Below are positions 44,907 to 57,730 of a stretch of 64,000 bases of DNA, in pieces; positions within the stretch are counted from its first letter, which is position 1, and every line of letters starts with the position of its first letter. The DNA lies in the NCBI RefSeq assembly GCF_010015585.1, contig NW_022985078.1, positions 1 to 64,000 of the forward strand, in the 5' to 3' direction. The stretch comes from Eremomyces bilateralis CBS 781.70. Taxonomy: Eukaryota; Ascomycota; Dothideomycetes; Eremomycetales; Eremomycetaceae. The notes under the pieces are model-generated. The model was not told the DNA's origin. It worked only from the letters and a program-made list of their open reading frames with translations, and searched no databases. Position numbers and translations under genes: made by a program.

Positions 44907-46138
44907 CCCGTAAAGCCAGTGTATGGGATGACTAGGGGATTGTAGATAAGGCGGAAGTCAGATAGCGTTGCCGTGAAGAGTAGTTTAGGGCAGAGGCTTG
45001 CTGACAGAAAGATGAATGGGTGACAGTGTGGACACACTTTAATAGATGATGAATGAACCGCACACGAGGCGGAAAATGTGGTTGATGTTATATCCTGGGC
45101 CTCTACCACATTCAACAGGTTTCAAGGATGCAGAAATGAAACCTTGGAAGTGGGCGTGAAATAGAGTTGATAATCTATCAGGCAGAAGGTTGGCTTTATT
45201 CACTGGCATCTCCATCGGTCGAGCCATCTACTTGGGACACATGTTGGCGGCAAAGGCCCCAATCTTTCTATCACGTGCTGTAGTTCATAGTAACACTTGA
45301 GGAACTCTAATGGGAATTCTTTGGTAATCCCTCAAGATGAATGTAATCTGCAGCACTGAACTATGGAGCGAAGTGAATTATTCCCCAACTGACATAGCTT
45401 ACGCGACGCACGGATTTTAGGTAGTTGAATTACGGTATGGGCCAAGAGTTTGTTTTGCACGTGACATGATTTATCAGCCGCTTCTTGGATGAAGCAGCCA
45501 AGCGAACCTTCAACACTCAAACATGAATTTGTGCATCTAACCGGCTCAGGAATCTCATTTGCAAAGGAGTCTCAGGGTAAATCGATACAGCGAGAATATA
45601 GATGCCGGGCACTATGCTCTCAAGTGGGACGCACTACTGTGAGCCTAAACAGATGACACCGCTTGCTGGAAGTCAGAGAGCAGATGTACAGCCTACAGAA
45701 GATGTTGCTAAAATCGAACTCTTCTCTTCCTACCAACGTAAGCCAATGAATGATCCAGAGGCTGCCTTATCAAATTTCTTAATAACATGAGTTTCCGTCG
45801 CTTGGGTTCTTCATGGTGACAGTTGTGGTCAAGATAAGGTTCGGCGCAAGGTGGGTACTTGAAGTTTATCCTGACTGTACCTAGTACGAGCAAGAGTCAG
45901 GGGTATGGTAAGGGGCTCACCGATTTGAGCGACCGAAATCATTTGCAGTTCACCTTCAACGAAGGTACATATCAATTCATTCTTACAATATGTTTGATAT
46001 ATTGCCCGATTTCAATTTCGAGAATGTATGCGCCAGATGTCTAAACCAAAGCCGTCAAATGGGGAAAAAAGGCAGTATTCCATTTCAAAGTCACCAGCCA
46101 GCCATTCCAATTAAACCTGTGGCAAACAGTACAACTCA
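44907..46138. other. gene-poor stretch
   Basis: 1.2 kb upstream of the phosphatase-like gene. Short open frames at 45602-45790 and 45859-46044 have no recognisable product; the second could be part of the phosphotransferase-like remnant that follows. Confidence 0.4.
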
Positions 46139-46310
46139 AACCTTATTATGAGGAAGATCAAGAATGGTCAATATACTCTAGCAGCAATGATAGACTGGGA
46201 GTTAACAGGGTTCTGCCCTTTCGAGTACGAATACTCCTAATATGATGTGTCTCCGGGCGTCTCCGACCTGGACTATTCGTTTTACGAGCGATCTACGAAC
46301 CACTAAAGAG
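46139..46310 (+). pseudogene. fragment like an aminoglycoside phosphotransferase-fold (APH) protein
   Basis: The frame reads IMRKIKNGQYTLAAMIDWEL then TGFCPFEYEYS, which resembles the metal-binding IIDWExAGFxPxxYE motif of fungal APH-family proteins, followed by a stop and then further similar-looking sequence (DLDYSFYERSTNH). No catalytic HGD loop was found upstream. This looks like the tail of a decayed gene. The call rests on one motif. Confidence 0.35.
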
Positions 46311-46312
46311 TA

Positions 46313-46901
46313 GTGAAAGTCACGGAACCGGAGGAGGTAAGCATCATCGACGCCATGCACATCATATTCGAGGCCTGTGCTGGATCCAGGCCAGGAAATT
46401 GGTGGATGGGAATGAGGAGAAGTTTCGAGAAGGGGGCAACATTTCGTATCCTCCTAATGTCACTGGGGGCACATGGCGATATCCCTCGGATGTAGGGGAA
46501 TCCCAGGGTTTACGAAAGAGGATAACGAGAAGCTGGAGGTGGGCGTCTTGGCAGAGATCGGCAAAATTTAACCCGGGCATGTTTTGTAGCGAAGACATAC
46601 AGTTTGCAAATGCAGGAATCTCCGTGGATTTGAAGATATCGCTAATAGCTATATGGTTCGATCATCTCGATATGTGCACTTTAAAAATTCTGCCAGCCTC
46701 GTCACCTTTATGTAGGAATGGATGCATGCTTATAGTCAACAATATTTCATGGCCGCCGAAGGGGGTGGCAATAAATATCAACGGTTTTAATGGCTAGGTG
46801 GCTCACTTATGTACAGCGACTAAGTTAGTCCAAGAGCGAGCTATATGGGTTAGAATTGCCTCCGCTACCATTAAAATCTCATCGTCCTGTCTGTGCTTTC
46901 T
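46313..46901. other. gene-poor stretch with unassigned open frames
   Basis: Open frames at 46313-46495 and 46399-46797 on the plus strand overlap each other; neither has a recognised product, and the longer lacks an ATG start. Confidence 0.3.
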
Positions 46902-47710
46902 CTAAGGTTTCAAATAGCCGTTCCTAGCAGAACCAGTATTGTGATCATGGTTAGCCTTCTCACCACACACATAAGTCCCTCCAGATAGTCCCATAAATTT
47001 TCCGCAACTGAGGCATTTGGAAGGATTCACCACCTCCCCATTGGCAATAACATTACTCTGCTTTGGAGGGAGGGGGTTTCCTTTTGAAGGTGGTTGCGCC
47101 ATACTTAAGACATATGGTAGAAGTTGATGGGTTGGTTGTAAAGCAGTCCAAGATATTGGTTCGAATATGAGGGAGCACTTTTTCTGACCTTGGAGTTGCG
47201 TAGAGTGAAGTTTAAGGAAGCATTTATATGCTCTGTAGGCAGCCTTATCTAGCGCATTACATCGACAAGGGGAGTCAAGTTCCTCGCCCACTGACTCAGT
47301 CCCTTGGAAACGATGAGTCGCCGGGGTGAAGTAATAACTATAGAATTTAACTAAGAACCCATCGAATTACATCGTTGAAAAGTCCAGCCCAATGAAGTGA
47401 AGGACCCGGAGTCTTCATAGGGCCATGATTGACACACCTTGGGCAATCCATATTGCGCCTCGGCCACTGACATGACTGGTTGGAGTGGATCAAAAGCAAA
47501 GTTAGGGTCATTTGATCCTGCGGCATGGTCATTTCTACAACAGAAGAAACGATGTTCAACCTCGCGGTAGTCAGGCGCTACGTTCAATTGGCTGAAATAT
47601 CCACTCGCTTGCGTCTCGGCTTGCACGTCTTCGTTTCCGATAATTCCGAAACTTGGCGTCTGCTTCTTACGTGCCCGAGAAGATTTGACGGAGATCCCCA
47701 GCTATTTTGA
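46902..47710 (-). other. two unassigned protein-like frames
   Basis: One frame ends at 46902 and includes KCLSCGKFMGLSGGTYVCGE, a C-x2-C-x11-C pattern like a small zinc knuckle; its first ATG leaves only 66 codons. A second frame (about 47351-47700) includes DVQAETQASGYFSQLNVAPD and FFCCRNDHAAGSNDPNFAFD and lacks an ATG. They might be exons of one small gene or parts of a decayed one. No family recognised. Confidence 0.2.
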
Positions 47711-47787
47711 CGACCAGCAACGCTCTCATACACACTTGAAACTCCCTCCCCGCTCATTCATTGGCCTGGTAAGATCTACATCAAACT

Positions 47788-47907
47788 ATGGCCCCGAGCG
47801 CTTCTTTTCTCAATGACTACGTCCTCGAAGTGGCGTTTGGGGGGAAGGAAGACGACTCGATACACACACTTACAGATTACTTGGACATATGTCTCTATCG
47901 CGTCTGA
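47788..47907 (+). other. short ATG-started frame, possible first exon or remnant
   Basis: Reads MAPSASFLNDYVLEVAFGGK and on to YLDICLYRV before a stop. It has a reasonable start context (CATCAAACTATGG). No family recognised. Further protein-like sequence lies downstream in another frame up to about 48175. Confidence 0.15.
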
Positions 47908-48680
47908 GTCATGGGTTCTTCTTAGGACCCCATCCTTCATCTATACACGCACCGCGGTATTCTTTTACAGACCGTTACCAGGTATCAAGAATTGGCACAT
48001 GCTTTAGTCCCTTCGGTGGTCCCCTAACTCACGAATGGCCCCACTCTGATGAAAGATTCGAGTGGAAACGAGGTTTGGTATACAACCTCAGCCTTGGAAC
48101 ACGGAATTGTTCTAGACGAGATCTGGAATCAACTGGATTCCAGCCAACGGGCAATCATCATGGTACAAGTTGTTGAGATTTTGAAGAAATTCCAAACAAA
48201 TTAACTTGAAAGATCCTGAAATTAAAGATTTTTCTCCGGGACACAATTTACACGAATCCTAGGCTCATCATGCCAGGAGTTACTCTGCCGAGAGGAGCTT
48301 TACCCTTTGGAAGCCCCCGTTTCAGTATTATATCTTCTCTCGACGTACACGACTTTCTCAAGTGCCGAGTTACATTTCAAACACTAGCAAACTGCTTGAC
48401 CCCACAAACTTTCGGTGTGTGAAGCTGGAATCAAGGTAACAAGGTTACAGAGCGTGCTTCAGGGACACGCACGATTGTCTTCAAGGATGCGGACATGCGC
48501 CATGATTCTGCGCTTTCGAAGTCGACTGTCTTCTGTAACAAACTCCTCATTCCGCAAAATATGGTTGTGAGACAGACCACAAATGGACATTAGAAGCTGA
48601 TCGGAATCCTGAACTGGGGGGGAAATCTGGTTTCTTCTCCTCTGCCTACGAGCTTGTCAAGCGGAAAAGCCTAACTACTG

Positions 48681-48983
48681 GGAAATCCCAACCTATACTT
48701 CAGCTGGTGTGAACAATTCGTGAACCAGACGACACCTTTGATGCAGGAGACACCCTCCGCCCGGGCCCTCATGCAAGTTGACGCCATCGTTGATCAGAAC
48801 AATCACGACACGATCAGAAACCGCAGACTGTTCGAGCTCAGAAAGAAAATGTGGGAATGGGAGAAGCTGTCGACGGTTCCGGGCAAGGGGATCATCCATC
48901 ATCGACGACCCGACGTGGGCCAGCTCAAAAAATTATCGGAGAACGACAAGCTTGAGGCGGATGTATGCACAATGGTAGACTAA
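48681..48983 (+). other. unassigned protein-like frame, probable gene remnant
   Basis: Reads NLYFSWCEQFVNQTTPLMQE and continues through RNRRLFELRKKMWEWEKLS to a stop at 48983, with no ATG at its head and a stop shortly upstream. The composition is protein-like. Family not recognised. Confidence 0.2.
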
Positions 48984-49344
48984 GATGAAGGGATTAAGAC
49001 TCTAGTCACCAATACTGCCGGATCAAAAAATACTTTGTAGAATGCACTCTTCTCACAACAGACTTAACCATGCCATACAGGCCGTGAACCATCAAATACA
49101 ATTTTCAAATTAATACTGAACTCCGAAAGGCCTGTGTATCGCTAACACAATCCATCCATCTCTAGGCCCACGCGGTTCTCCCTAGTACCCCATGCCAGAA
49201 AACAATATTCCCAGCTACAATACAAACAATAAGCTTTTGAACACCCATCCGCCCAACTCCATCCCGGCAACGATCTAAACCCTTCTGCCTTCGCGCCAAC
49301 AATCCGTGATCAAGGCTTCTGCCTCCTCGCCAGACAACACGCGA
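48984..49344. other. intergenic region, STU1 3' side
   Basis: Contains two copies of a CTTCTGCCTTCGCGCC / CTTGTGCCTCCTCGCC-like sentence around 49282-49365, a small local duplication overlapping the end of STU1. Nothing else recognised. Confidence 0.4.
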
Positions 49345-52300
49345 TCAAGCCTTGTGCCTCCTCGCCAAATAATACGTAATCAGGTTCAGATGCTGCTCCC
49401 TCGCCCCCCCAACCACCTTCCAAAATTCCTCCGCGTCCCCCTTCCCAGCCCCACTGCTCTGCCCCAACCGCTCATGCAATTCAAGACAGAACTCCAGATC
49501 CGCGCGCCGCACGTCCGGATCCGTCGAGTTAAGCAACCGGAGCGCAAGTCTGCCAAGTCGCTGGGTATCGGTGGCGCCGACGCCGAGCGCGCTGCTGGGC
49601 GCGGGGCTGCGGTTGCCTTGCGCGACGCGGAGGAGTTGCCCGAGGACGCTGAGGCCGAGGACGACGACGCGGGCGTCGCCGATGGGGTCCTCTAATGAGG
49701 CGCTCGGGCTCTCGTCGAGGGCGTCGGTTCCAGGCGCCATCCCAATCGCCACCGCTTCCATGACCTCTAATAGGGCGGTGAGGCACTCTTGAACCGGCCC
49801 CATCCGCACCACCTCCTCGGCTGCCCGCTCCAACTCCGCGGCAACGTGTTCGGTGCCTTCATATTCTCTCCTCGCCTGCACGAGCGAGCGTAATGTCGCG
49901 CCCCACAGCGCCGGGGCCATCTCCCTCCGCCGCAGCGCGAGCATCGCGCGGATGGTGACCAGGACCTGCGCCTTGAGACTCTGGGCCTTCTGCGGCACGA
50001 GTTTGAGCTCGGAGGACGGCGCCTCGAGGTAGTCGAGGAGAGCGGTGAGCAGGTCGGCGAACCGGGATGAAGGTTGCGGTTGTTGGTCGGTGGTGGAGTA
50101 CGAATCCGAGGCGAAAATGTCGAGGGTGGTGGAGCCGCGGACGAGGTCTTGCACGCGGCGGAGGCCGTGCGCGTCGAGTGTGCGGGCGCGGATACGCTCA
50201 ATGCCGCTGGTGAGGAGGCGACGGTTGCGTTGGTAGGAGGCGCGGTCTTGGGGGGAGAGGTTTTCGAGGTCGAGGGGAACGGGAGCGGGGGCGGGGTTGC
50301 TGGGGGGTTTGTGGGGGGAGGTGAGGTAGGAGCTGGTGCTGTGGCTGGATGTGGAGTGGGCGCTGGAGAGGTCGCGGCTGTAGGTGTTGGGTTGCTCGTT
50401 GGCGGGGACTTCTTCGAGGACGGGTTTCTGGGGGGAGGATGATGATGGGATAGCGGTTGAGTCGTAGGCTACGAAGGGGTCTTCGTAAACTTTGACTTCG
50501 TCTTCGTCGATCATCTCGGAACCAGCCATAGCGCCGACTCTTGTTCGTTCAGGTGACCGCCGGGTCGGTGAAATCGCCCTTGACCGGACAGGGATTTCGC
50601 TCAGAATGTGGGGAGACATTCTGGGTGTCTCCGATCGTTGAAGACTCATTCGAGGAGCGGGAGAGGCACGGGTGATCGAATTGAGATCCGGGACAACCAT
50701 GGTGAAGCCATCATCTTCGTTCAGGCTGGCAATACCCATATCAACGGACATAGTCTTGTCAAGCGCTGCCCGCTTCCGCGGCGGCCAGCTGGGAGCATGT
50801 TCTCCATCTGCCCCTCCTGGCAACACCATCGTCAAGCTCTCATCCTTGGACGGTGTGCTAGTTGGACTACTTAGCATGGATTGGTCAGTGGCCACGTTTT
50901 TCCTCGTCGCGGTATGTCCAAGGGCGTTCCTGGTCCTTGTTGGACTTCCATGGGTTTGTGCAAGGCGTGCAGGTGTCTTCACAGTGGCTCTACTTGGCAC
51001 GGACTTCTTGACCGTATCTCTGGCTGGGCTATTGTTGGGACTGATAACAGGAGTGCTAGCCTTAACTGCTTTGCGGGATGCGTTTCGGGATGCATACGGA
51101 TCAGCAGTAGCAGGTCGAGGTAGTTCTGGTCGCCGTGGTCGCCGGACCGGACCTGCCTTAAGGCCAGCGTTGGATGTTGCCGATGCGCCAACAGCGGACC
51201 TTGCAGCGGATACCGATACCGAGGGATTTTTCGCCGTTCTTGAGGCGGTGGTCGCTGGGGTATGACTCGTTGATGTGCTTGGTGCCTGTCTTGCGGGAGT
51301 AAACGCAGCTTGAGCAGATATGGGTCGGTCTGGTAGCTTCTTGGTAGCCAATAGTGCGGCCCTCCGCTGTGCTGCGATGGTGTCTCGTAACGTTGATCTT
51401 GATGTGGCCGTTGGCGGCCGCGAAGTCGCAGGTCCAGCAGCACTGCTGAATGAAGCTGACAACGACGCATTAGGATTGGCAGAAGCATTCTCAAGCGCCA
51501 GACGATCCTTTGGTAATAGATTCGACATGATCCTAAGAAAGTTAGTGATTGTACTAATCATGGCAGCGGGACACGTACGCTTCGGCTTTCTGAGGCCAAG
51601 TCTTCGCAAATATCCAGTAAACACCTCGTGTACCCTCCCGGACCTTGGGATTTTGATCTGCAAGTCCCTTCTTGATGCACTTCTCGGTAAGATCCAATCC
51701 ACCGGAATGTTCGAAATGGGTCCGGTGCGGAGAGTGCTTATTGATCAACGTCTTCAACCACCCCGGAGCACACGCTCGTGTTGAGGCGTTCTTATCTTGG
51801 AAGGCGGACCAGACATGCTGCATCAAACGCAAATTGTAGGAGACGTTCTGAAAAATGGCATCCGCCGTCGCGTCCCCGTTCGTCGCGCTGATCTTCTTCG
51901 TATTCGCTGTCATCTTGGTGAAGGATTGCAAGAGGATCTCGGTCATGGAGTCCATCCCGGGACCTAGCAGCTTCACTAGTTCTTGTACCACCAGGCAACC
52001 GTTGGTCGACGTAGTGGTCCGCAAGGAGTTGGCAACCTTCAATATGCCGTCGAGAAGACTTTTGATGCCCACTACGAATGCGCCATGGAAATCGGAAGGT
52101 GCATTGCCCTTGGCAAGACGTCGTATCTTGGTGACGTTCTTATCTCTAGCAATCCAGTTGTGCTCCGACTCCCTCCCTTCGAAATCCGGTAGCATGTTCC
52201 GGAAGTTGTCCTCTAAATCGCGCTGCGTATGAACATATATTGGGTCCATAGGAACGACTTCGACTGCTGGTGGGGGTTCCAATGCAAGGCTGTCGCCTAA

Positions 52301-53163
52301 TGTTGAGTCGGATGGCTTTCGATCCAGTGCCCGAGCATGGAGCGACATGGTGGATGCTTTGAGTTCGGGTTCGGGAGCGTGGTGCGCGGAGTCGAATTGG
52401 GAGCTAATGTAGGAAACGATGGTCTTTCGGACACCATGGGAATTCATTTGTTTTTGGAGGTCCCCTTTGGCATGCTCTGGGGCAGATCTGGTGGAAAGTT
52501 AGCACTGTGTCGAGTGAGGTCGTTAACAGGGGCTTACCGGAAGAGTTCGATGATAGCAGATTTGGCGGACTCGCGAACTTGGCCGTCTGCGTCTTCTAAT
52601 GCTGTGACAAGATATGGGACATAAGCCCGGAACGGTAGCCCTTCTGTTTTGTTCATCTACAACCACATTAGCGGAGGACTGATAAAGGGTCCCGATTGCC
52701 TCACCTTAACTACCCACTGCATCGCCGTCTCCTTCGCTCTCGCATTGTTTCCTTGTAGCGCATTGGCCTTTATGACGTGCTCCACGTCCGCATGATCGTA
52801 CGGCCATATATCCGCGAGCGTCTGGGACGCGGCGGCGCGGTGACTTTCACGCGCATCTCCAAGCCGTTCCAGCAGCAACGGGAACAGCTTATTTGCCTGC
52901 GCGGCAATTGTATTATCCTGGTCTTGCAGATGAAGCCTCTTGATCAAATGGCCGAGAGACGCGAAGCCCGTGGACACCAGCTGGGGGGATGTGTTGGAGC
53001 CGATTGCAATGCGGATGCATTCGAATATGGTAGCCTGCGCGGGTTCGGGGACTCGCAGGTGTTTGATGTCGGACTTGAGCTTGTTGAAGAGGGTGGCTTT
53101 CTGTTCCACGGAGATGGTGGACTTCTTCAGCGCAGTGAGAAGCGCGGCCGCTTGGTCTTCCAT
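49345..53163 (-). CDS. STU1: CLASP-family microtubule protein STU1
   Basis: Four exons read leftwards (53163-52705, 52656-52538, 52487-51579, 51532-49345; introns 48, 50 and 46 bp) give 1,224 residues. The N-terminus (EDQAAALLTALKKSTISVEQ, then KLKSDIKHLRVPEPAQA) and the helical repeats after it are TOG/CLASP_N arrays that bind tubulin. A long Ser/Pro/Arg/Thr-rich basic middle (about 500-900) is the microtubule-binding linker, and the last 330 residues are helical again. CLASP proteins stabilise plus ends and the mitotic spindle and attach kinetochores. No missing part is evident. Confidence 0.9.
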
Positions 53164-53797
53164 TGTGACGAGCTTGCGGGGTAAACCGTAGATTGTTGAC
53201 CTGGTGAGTCTTGCGGTGGTTATGTTTTCCCTTCGGTTCCAGACTCAGTTGAGTTGATGTTGTTGTATGACAGGAGATGTGTTGATGCCTTGTCGCCTTG
53301 TCGCCTTGAGGGATTTGCTGTTGCATTTGTTATTTTGTATTTTTGTAATTTTGTTTACAAGGATCGTGCACGGACTTCCTCCAGTCGTCAATTCTCAAAT
53401 TCGACGTCACTCCTCGATTTGGCATTTGATGAAACGATGCAAGGAGCACTCCGCAACCATGTGCAATAACCATGTGCAAATCAATAATATCCGGAATATC
53501 TTATTGGTATATTGAATACTCTAACGAAATGGGGTTTAAGGCGAGTTTTTTGGGCTATGGCGATATATCTAGGCACCGCGGGTTGGATCGCGAGATCCTC
53601 GTTAATGACCTCGACGCGTCTCCGACCCATATCTTCGTGTCACCTTCGTGTCACCTTACGCAGTGGAACTATTATCGTGACGCCTTCGGGTAGTATTGGA
53701 CTGAAATGGGGTTGTACCAAAGCAAAAAAGTTGCTCGTGGCTATTCCTTTAATCAAACCCACGATTACCCGCAACGCACCTTGAGTCCAGCTCCAGG
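53164..53797. other. intergenic region, STU1 promoter
   Basis: Holds the 5' flank of STU1 and the 3' flank of the SURNod19-like gene. A short direct repeat (TTCGTGTCACC twice) occurs at about 53635-53655. No gene recognised. Confidence 0.5.
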
Positions 53798-55243
53798 TCA
53801 AGTGTCAGGAATCACAAACATAATCGCGATACCCATGATATTCTCCAGCGCTCCATCCATTCCCCTCTCGGGTTCATACAGCCCATAGTCATACGTCGCC
53901 TTGATCTCCCATTTCTGCCCTTTCGCCAACTCCCTCTCAATTAGATCGGTGCCGATTATCGGCGACATCCCACTGAGATGTGTGGTCTGGTTAGAGCCGT
54001 GGCCGTGGCCCGTCTCCCCGCGATTGGGATCGTGGTCCGGCACGGCAACGGTGTACTCGGTATACGACGCGTTGGAAACTCCTATCGACCGCCCGTCGAC
54101 GGATACGATGACCGACGTGCCACCGTCATGGAGATGGCCGCCGAAGCCGATGATTTCGGCGTCAAAGTCGGGTGTCCATGGGGGAGAGGTGATTTCGAAA
54201 GAGTCGGAGTCACGAGGAGATGGGAGCTAGGTCCAGGTATCAGTCCATAGACGGCCTCGCGATGATAGGAACACCACGACATACCTCACTCGTCCCACAC
54301 TTCACAATATCGAACCAAATCGGCCTCACATCCGCATACCCCTCCGGATCCCCCTCGACATAATCATACGTCACCGTCAAATACACCACCTTATCCTCCA
54401 TATTCTCATTCATAAAGTCCACGATCACCGCCATCTGATCCTCCTCCCGCAGCCGATACCCTGCGATCCGACTCGCCCCGTAGAACGCCGCCAACGTCTT
54501 CTCGTTCCCGCTCGAGAAGAACCGTTCCGCATTCCTCGGCGTCTCCCCAATGATCTTGTGCGGAAGACTCACCTCCTCGCCCCCGCACGTCGCGTCCGTT
54601 CGCCCCTCTCCGACCACGAAATGCACGTAGTGGTGCAGCCACATGCCATTCGTCACATTAGCAGACGACCCGTCCGCGTATTCGAGGTCCGCGTTCACCC
54701 CGACGATGCGGCAGTCATCGCACGGCTTGTCGATATTGAGGTCCGGGTAGTTGTACAGCATTCCACCGTGGCCGCCGAAGTTGCCGGTTTCCGTCATGTT
54801 AGGCACGTTGTAAGGCCCGTAGCGGAGCTTGACGGTTTTGGAGTTGGGGTGCCAGAATTCGATGCGGGGGGTAAGGGGTTGCCGGCGGGGGGCGGCGTTG
54901 GGTGGGTCGGGGACTTTGCCAGCGTGGGGAGCTGGGGGTGTTAGATTTACGGGTTTGAGGTCCACGGTGGTGAAGGATGCCTACGGTTCAAGAGGGTAGC
55001 GATATCAGCGCCGTCGGCATGCTGGGCTAGAAGTTTATCGATAGTGGATTTCCCCTGTCCCCCTGGGAGTGCGCCCATAACATAGTCGTTATCTGGGGCA
55101 GTATCGTTGCCAGACGAGGGACTGACTGCTTGTCTTCGGTTGAATCGGTGGGACACTGGTTCCGGCTCAGTTCTACCCGTATACGCAGCACACGAGCCGA
55201 GCGCCGACCAGAAAGCCAAGGAAACGAGACTGATGCTCTTCAT
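53798..55243 (-). CDS. secreted SURNod19-family protein
   Basis: Three exons read leftwards (55243-54985, 54931-54285, 54226-53798; introns 53 and 58 bp) give 444 residues. A signal peptide (SISLVSLAFWSALGSCAAY) predicts secretion. The core (GNFGGHGGMLYNYPDL, CRIVGVNADLEYADGS, MWLHHYVHFVVG) matches the family named after plant stress up-regulated Nod19 proteins, which also occurs in fungi. The His-rich sequence GHLHDGG and the WLHHYVHF motif could bind metal. The biochemical role is unknown. Several N-x-S/T sites are present. The short first intron lies in a Pro-rich, poorly conserved part, so its exact borders are less certain than the rest. Confidence 0.75.
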
Positions 55244-56187
55244 TTTATGGACACTGTTTGAATGAAGTAGAGATCAGAACGGATGGATGAATGGGGCGTC
55301 GGAACTTTTCTAACTGAAGAGGAGTCGAAAGGAAAGACATCCGACTTCTGGATGACAAATTCCGTGAGAACTTCTCTCTTGGTAAAATTATATAAGGTAG
55401 GCGATCGAAACGAACCATCTACATGGCAATATAATCCATGACGACTACCATAATTCATTCATGACGACTGGAACCACTGGCGTGTACCAACACGACCACC
55501 GGCTCCGAGCCAATTCGCCTCGGAAGCGACGAAACATGTGAACCACGACCGCCAACGAACCTCCCAAATGAATTCCGAGAGTACATCTGCGAAGCTGGGT
55601 GGCTTTGATTACATCGTATAAAACGGGCCATACGGACGGAATTGCCCTATTTGATATGCGTCTGAACCGGACCCCGGCCAAGAATCCCGATCGACGAACC
55701 GCAACGGATCTTCACGAGGCGATCGAGATGCCGGTTGGACGCCGGGTAAATTGGGGACTCTGGGGGTCGTTAGCATTGGGGTTGGGGATATTGATGCGTA
55801 ATATGCGCCTACAGAAACCTGGGGTGACGCCGGGAATGGGCGTCTGGAGTTAATTAACCTGCTACGGACCATTCCGCGGGGACGGCATGCGATCGGTGGA
55901 CTTCCATCCGGATTTCGAAAATGTTGCCGAATTCTTATAGCTGGAAACCGCTTTGCGGCAATTACGAAGATAGTTATCTTTAGGGCACTCGAATGGGGTT
56001 CGGCGCGTTGGTCACGCCAGGCTTCTGATCGCTTCTAGGACGTTTCGCAGCTCCGACAGACAAGCTCGAAATCCTCACGACCTACAGCTTTGTTAGGTCG
56101 ATTCCATCGAATCCAGGCCGGCCGAACGGGGGATGTATCCGTGTATTAAGTAGTAAAATTACAGTCTATCGTACAATCGCACGTTCA
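55244..56187. other. intergenic region between SURNod19-like and KHE-type genes
   Basis: About 940 bp, holding the promoter of the SURNod19-like gene and the 3' flank of the KHE-type gene. Nothing else recognised. Confidence 0.55.
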
Positions 56188-57177
56188 TCATGACGGGCTA
56201 TTCTTCTCCTCTCTCGCCTCCGCCCTCGCTTCCCCTTTTCTCCTCGGATCCTCCGCCTCCTCCACCTCCTTCGCCTTGATGTCACGTTCCACCTGGTCAA
56301 CCGCCCGCTCGATCTCTACCTCCATGTTCGGAAGCTTCAGCTGGTCGGCGAGGAGCTTCCCGTTCCAGCGCCGGAGGAGCATGACTTCTTTGGCGTCCGG
56401 TTGCTTCTCAGCGTCTATGTTGTCGGCGAGCTTGGCAGTTTGATCGGGGGTGGGGGTGGGTGCGGCGCGGGATTTGAAGGGGGATCTGTGCATGAGGCCG
56501 GCGGTATACATCTGGTCAAGGATGGGGGATGGGTGGTATTTCAGGAGGTCGTTCTTGAGGAGGAACTCGAGGTGTTTGGAACCAGACCAAGCTGCAAGTG
56601 TTAGGAGTGGTCAAGTGACGATATAGCACGGATGACTCACCTCTCCAATGTGACCATGCACGGAACGCGAGGTAGAAGAATGGGAAATTCGGTATTCTGC
56701 CGCCTCGTCAGTAACTGGACACCCACCCCACGGAACGACTTACATGGGAATCAGGGCAAACGGCGCAGCCAACGGCATCCCACCAAAACTCCACCACATC
56801 TTCCCCCGGTGCAACCCCTGCCTCTCAGTCGCAATCCTCTCCAAAATCCACGGCGCATGCCCCTCCTCCAAAAACGCCCCGGGATACAGCACCTCAACCC
56901 GTCTCCTACCCCCCTTCAAATCCCCCTTCCGCTTCGCCAGCGGCGGAACCGTCTTCAGCCCCCATTCCTCGAACGGGATGCGGTTTAGCAGGATGCTGCC
57001 GTAATGTGTGACGGACTTCTTCCAGCCTTTGTCGGTGCGCTCCCAGTTGGTCCAGGTGGTGGAGGCTTTGTCGACGGCGCGGTCGACGAGAGATTTTTGG
57101 CGGGCTTCGTGTACGGAGAGACGCTCGCAGTAGATTAGGGTGCGGCGCGTGGAGATGGGGAGGAGGTAGATACGCAT
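56188..57177 (-). CDS. mitochondrial K+/H+ exchange-related protein (KHE1 family)
   Basis: Three exons read leftwards (57177-56744, 56696-56641, 56591-56188; introns 47 and 49 bp; the middle exon is only 56 bp) give 297 residues. The start MRIYLLPISTRRTLIYCERL and the segment KASTTWTNWERTDKGWKKSV are characteristic of the Mit_KHE1 family. A hydrophobic stretch GGMPLAAPFALIPIIPNFPF near 132-155 would lie in the inner membrane. Family members are linked to mitochondrial potassium/proton exchange; direct transport is not shown. The acidic and basic C-terminal tail is variable. It shares a divergent 550-bp region with the Srf1-like gene. Confidence 0.75.
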
Positions 57178-57730
57178 TGCGCTGTTCGACGGGATGAGAT
57201 GGGAGAGTTAGAGGATCGTAGTTCGTGGGGGATTGGTGGCGTCGATGGGGTTCATGGTTGCGGTTTCAGGGGGTGGAAGCCATTGCGAATCGTACAGCTC
57301 ATGCTAGAACAACGGAAATGTTGGTGGGAAGCACTGTCGAATTATCCTGAAGTTGTCGTATCGCCGAAAACGTCATCAGGAACATTTCCATAGCTGCTGG
57401 TCCGAGCGCCTCTCGCAGGTTTTAGTGATTTAGTCTGGAGCTGCACGTGGTGGCTGGTGATAATACGAGCTAGACCACTCACCCTGAGGAGTGAGGCAGG
57501 ATAACGATGTTATTATGCGGTTCATAAACAATGCAGTTCATTATGTCGGGAATATATTTGCTTAAAACATCAGTTTTGTCCTTCATCGCCATATATCCCA
57601 CCGAAACCACTCTCACTGCCTCCTTTTCCTAATCACTCCCCGTTCCGGTGAACGCATGCGACCCCCGGCTTGACCGATGAGCAACGCACAATAACACCCC
57701 CTCTGATAACTTCTATCACGACTTCAAGAT
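57178..57730. promoter_or_regulatory. divergent promoter region, KHE-type and Srf1-like genes
   Basis: The 553 bp lie between two outward-facing start codons. No TATA box is obvious. No open frame of interest. Confidence 0.5.

Noticed and set aside
36259-49344. Centromere or large AT-rich RIP isochore
   Set aside because: The stretch is gene-poor but not strongly AT-rich and contains one open gene.
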